From contig NC_092872.1 of NCBI RefSeq assembly GCF_028372415.1, positions 259,619,008-259,683,007 of the forward strand: 64,000 nucleotides of DNA. The letters run 5' to 3'. Position numbers and translations under genes: made by a program. Under the pieces are notes generated by a model that ran no database searches, had not been told where the DNA came from, and worked only from the letters and a program-made list of their open reading frames with translations. Source of the stretch: Notamacropus eugenii (taxonomy: Eukaryota > Chordata > Mammalia > Diprotodontia > Macropodidae). Of this stretch, positions 23,441 to 64,000 are shown one piece after another. Every line of letters begins with the position of its first letter. Positions within the stretch are counted from its first letter, which is position 1.

Positions 23441-24401
23441 AGAGTGTGTGATTCAAATTAATCAAACAAGCCTGTTATTTGTATATAAAACTCTACAGTT
23501 ACAAAAGTCACATATAAATGGAATCCCCAAAGCAGCAACCCTCAATGGGGGCTCAAGGCACTGGACATAGTGAAAATGGACAGAATCGCAAAGTTATGGT
23601 ACAAATGATCAGCTGGGGGACGAGGCAGGCACACACATCAATACGCTCATCCGTACCCCTCTTCCACTCGCTTAGAAATCAATACAAAAATAGTCACAAT
23701 TTAATTTCAATGCCACAGGACCAGTCCCTGATGCACCAGTTCAGGCTCAAGCAACGTTCACTTATTCCCACACACAGCATCTCAGGCTTAACTAAGAAAT
23801 CTCTTTTTTTTCCTTTTTTTTTTTTTTTTTTTTTGGCCCCTGAGCTTCTCAGGTGGGATGAAGAAAGAGGACACAAGGCCTCATTGAATAGGTCTAGAAC
23901 AGAAGTTGAATCAATACCCAGAATCAATACCAATATCTGTAAGGTGACAGAAACTGGGGGTGCGAGATGCTCCCCAGGGCAATGGCTGGAGGATGGGAGA
24001 CCCCAGGGCTCTGAGACCCCCAGAGCTGCCCCTAGGGCTTAGTCATCATCCCACAGACCCACCAGCATCAGACAAGAGATAAAGAGTGAGCCAACAGGAC
24101 TGGGGCTCCAGTCAGATAGCCTCCTTGTCCCTGGAGAAGGGGGAGAGTTGGGTTAGGAAGAGGACTTCTCACTCCCCTTCAAGTCCCAGAGAAGCCTGGG
24201 AAAGAGGAGCATGGGCTCTTGGGTTCCCCCTGGACTCTGCCACTCCTGCACTCCCAGTCTGGACAGGGTCCATACAGTTTGAGGGAGCTGGAACCAGGGG
24301 CAGAGGCCTGGTGGTGGAAGAAGGGACAGCCCAGTTCTGCCCCAGTGGGCACAGCTTCCCTGCCCTTCTCCCTACTCCCAGGGGTCTGGTGGAAGGGCCT
24401 G
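23440..24401 (-). other. TSPAN15: Likely TSPAN15 3' UTR
   Basis: It directly follows the stop codon on the minus strand and is free of recognised SINE or L1 sequence, apart from a T-rich run on the plus strand at about 23804-23835. An ATTAAA hexamer lies on the minus strand at 23700-23705 with U-rich sequence beyond it, so cleavage near 23680 is possible. A longer UTR to about 23440 is also possible. No canonical AATAAA was found, so the end is uncertain. Confidence 0.4.
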
Positions 24402-63299
<38,898 letters not shown>

Positions 63300-63780
63300 A
63301 CTTAAAAAATTTTTTTTATTAAAACTTAAATACATAATATGAAAAGAAAAAGAAACATGATTAACTTAAATATAACATAAGAAAAGAAAAAACATGTCAC
63401 ATGCACAACAGAATGTGAGAAGATTCAAATTATACAGTAATAAATTTTCATTTCAAGAAAGCCTATATATCAAATACTACACACTGTTGAGAGCTGTCCA
63501 TCTTTTCTTTGCTTCTTTGTAGGTTTTCTTTTGTTCTCTGCTGTGCACTTTTTACTTTGTTCTTCCCCCACTTCCTCCTCCCTCCCCAAGGTACAATTAA
63601 GCATGGTTATAGTTATATATAGATATACACGTACATGGAAACATATATACACATACATATATACATAGATAAACATACGTTTCCCCTAACAGATTCTACT
63701 TCTAATCTTCATTCTTATGTTTGTGTGTATCTCTTATTTCCAATCCCTCCAAAGGACATTATACTAGACCTAGTATATGA
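63300..63780. mobile_element. Unclassified interspersed repeat
   Basis: An AT-rich stretch that starts with a T/A-rich run and contains TCAAATACTACACACTGTTGAG, CTTTGCTTCTTTGTAGGTTTTC, CATATATACACATACATATATAC and GACATTATACTAGACCTAGTA. The style is that of a LINE or LTR 3' end commonly met in marsupial DNA. I cannot name the family. Confidence 0.35.
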
Positions 63781-64000
63781 CCATCAGAGCCTAGGCATCC
63801 TAGGGTCCCAAAGCCAAACGGGACCAACTTGCCCCAGGAGCCATCTAGGTCAGTGCTCCCCTAAAACATGAGGCCCTTCTACCTCCAAGGGCCCATGGGA
63901 CTCCAGAATCTTTGGAAAGAACAACTAAATTTCCATTAGACTTGGTGATACACCTACAAAAGTCATGCAAATACCTTTGGAAACACTTAGAACACTCCAG
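63781..64000. other. TSPAN15 intron 1, unrecognised
   Basis: No feature is seen. Confidence 0.4.

Noticed and set aside
23518..24042. 174-codon plus-strand frame
   Set aside because: It lies antisense over the probable TSPAN15 3' UTR and includes a poly-T run read as poly-Phe. No recognisable domain.

Overview
This window looks like marsupial nuclear DNA. It is intron-rich and dominated by retrotransposons. Three things point to a marsupial: LINE-1 and 'half-L1' (HAL1, ORF1-only) copies of marsupial type, tRNA-headed CORE-SINEs of the Mar1/WSINE class beside many older MIR/THER1 fragments, and a low-divergence betaretrovirus-like endogenous retrovirus (ERV). The species cannot be settled from sequence alone. 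Repeat family names were recognised by eye, not by a library search.

The only host protein gene I can support is TSPAN15, on the minus strand. Exons 2 to 8 are all present with GT-AG splice sites and phase-0 junctions: 62446-62631, 61299-61373, 47606-47701, 41915-42031, 30086-30133, 25432-25548 and 24402-24569. They encode 268 residues. Exon 1, holding the start codon and the first half of TM1, is not seen and should lie beyond 64000. The protein keeps the eight large-loop cysteines of the TspanC8 group, whose established role is escorting the metalloprotease ADAM10. Its C-terminus runs about six residues past the human end as I remember it.

Layout. 1-4430: an old minus-strand HAL1/L1 split by a nearly complete plus-strand HAL1 with a perfect 14-bp target-site duplication. 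4440-24400: intergenic DNA 3' of TSPAN15, holding CR1/L3, L1, L2 and SINE remnants, a TAG microsatellite inside a SINE, a candidate conserved non-coding element near 8.5-8.7 kb, and the likely 3' UTR (about 23440-24401). 24402-62631: TSPAN15. Intron 6 holds a 3.3-kb ERV with 610-bp LTRs that differ at only five positions, antisense to the gene. Intron 5 holds several L1 copies, one nested and one with a perfect 15-bp TSD. Intron 4 holds a solo LTR related to the ERV and a 1-kb minisatellite built on 11 bp. Intron 3 holds a hAT-like element with an 8-bp TSD, a 350-bp GA tract, two candidate regulatory blocks, an L1, and CR1 copies interrupted by SINEs. 62632-64000: part of intron 1.

No bacterial-type operons, CRISPR arrays, rRNA genes or credible free-standing tRNA genes are present. 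The most informative features are the recent, internally deleted ERV inside TSPAN15, the HAL1-in-HAL1 nest, and the minisatellite that stays open in two reading frames.
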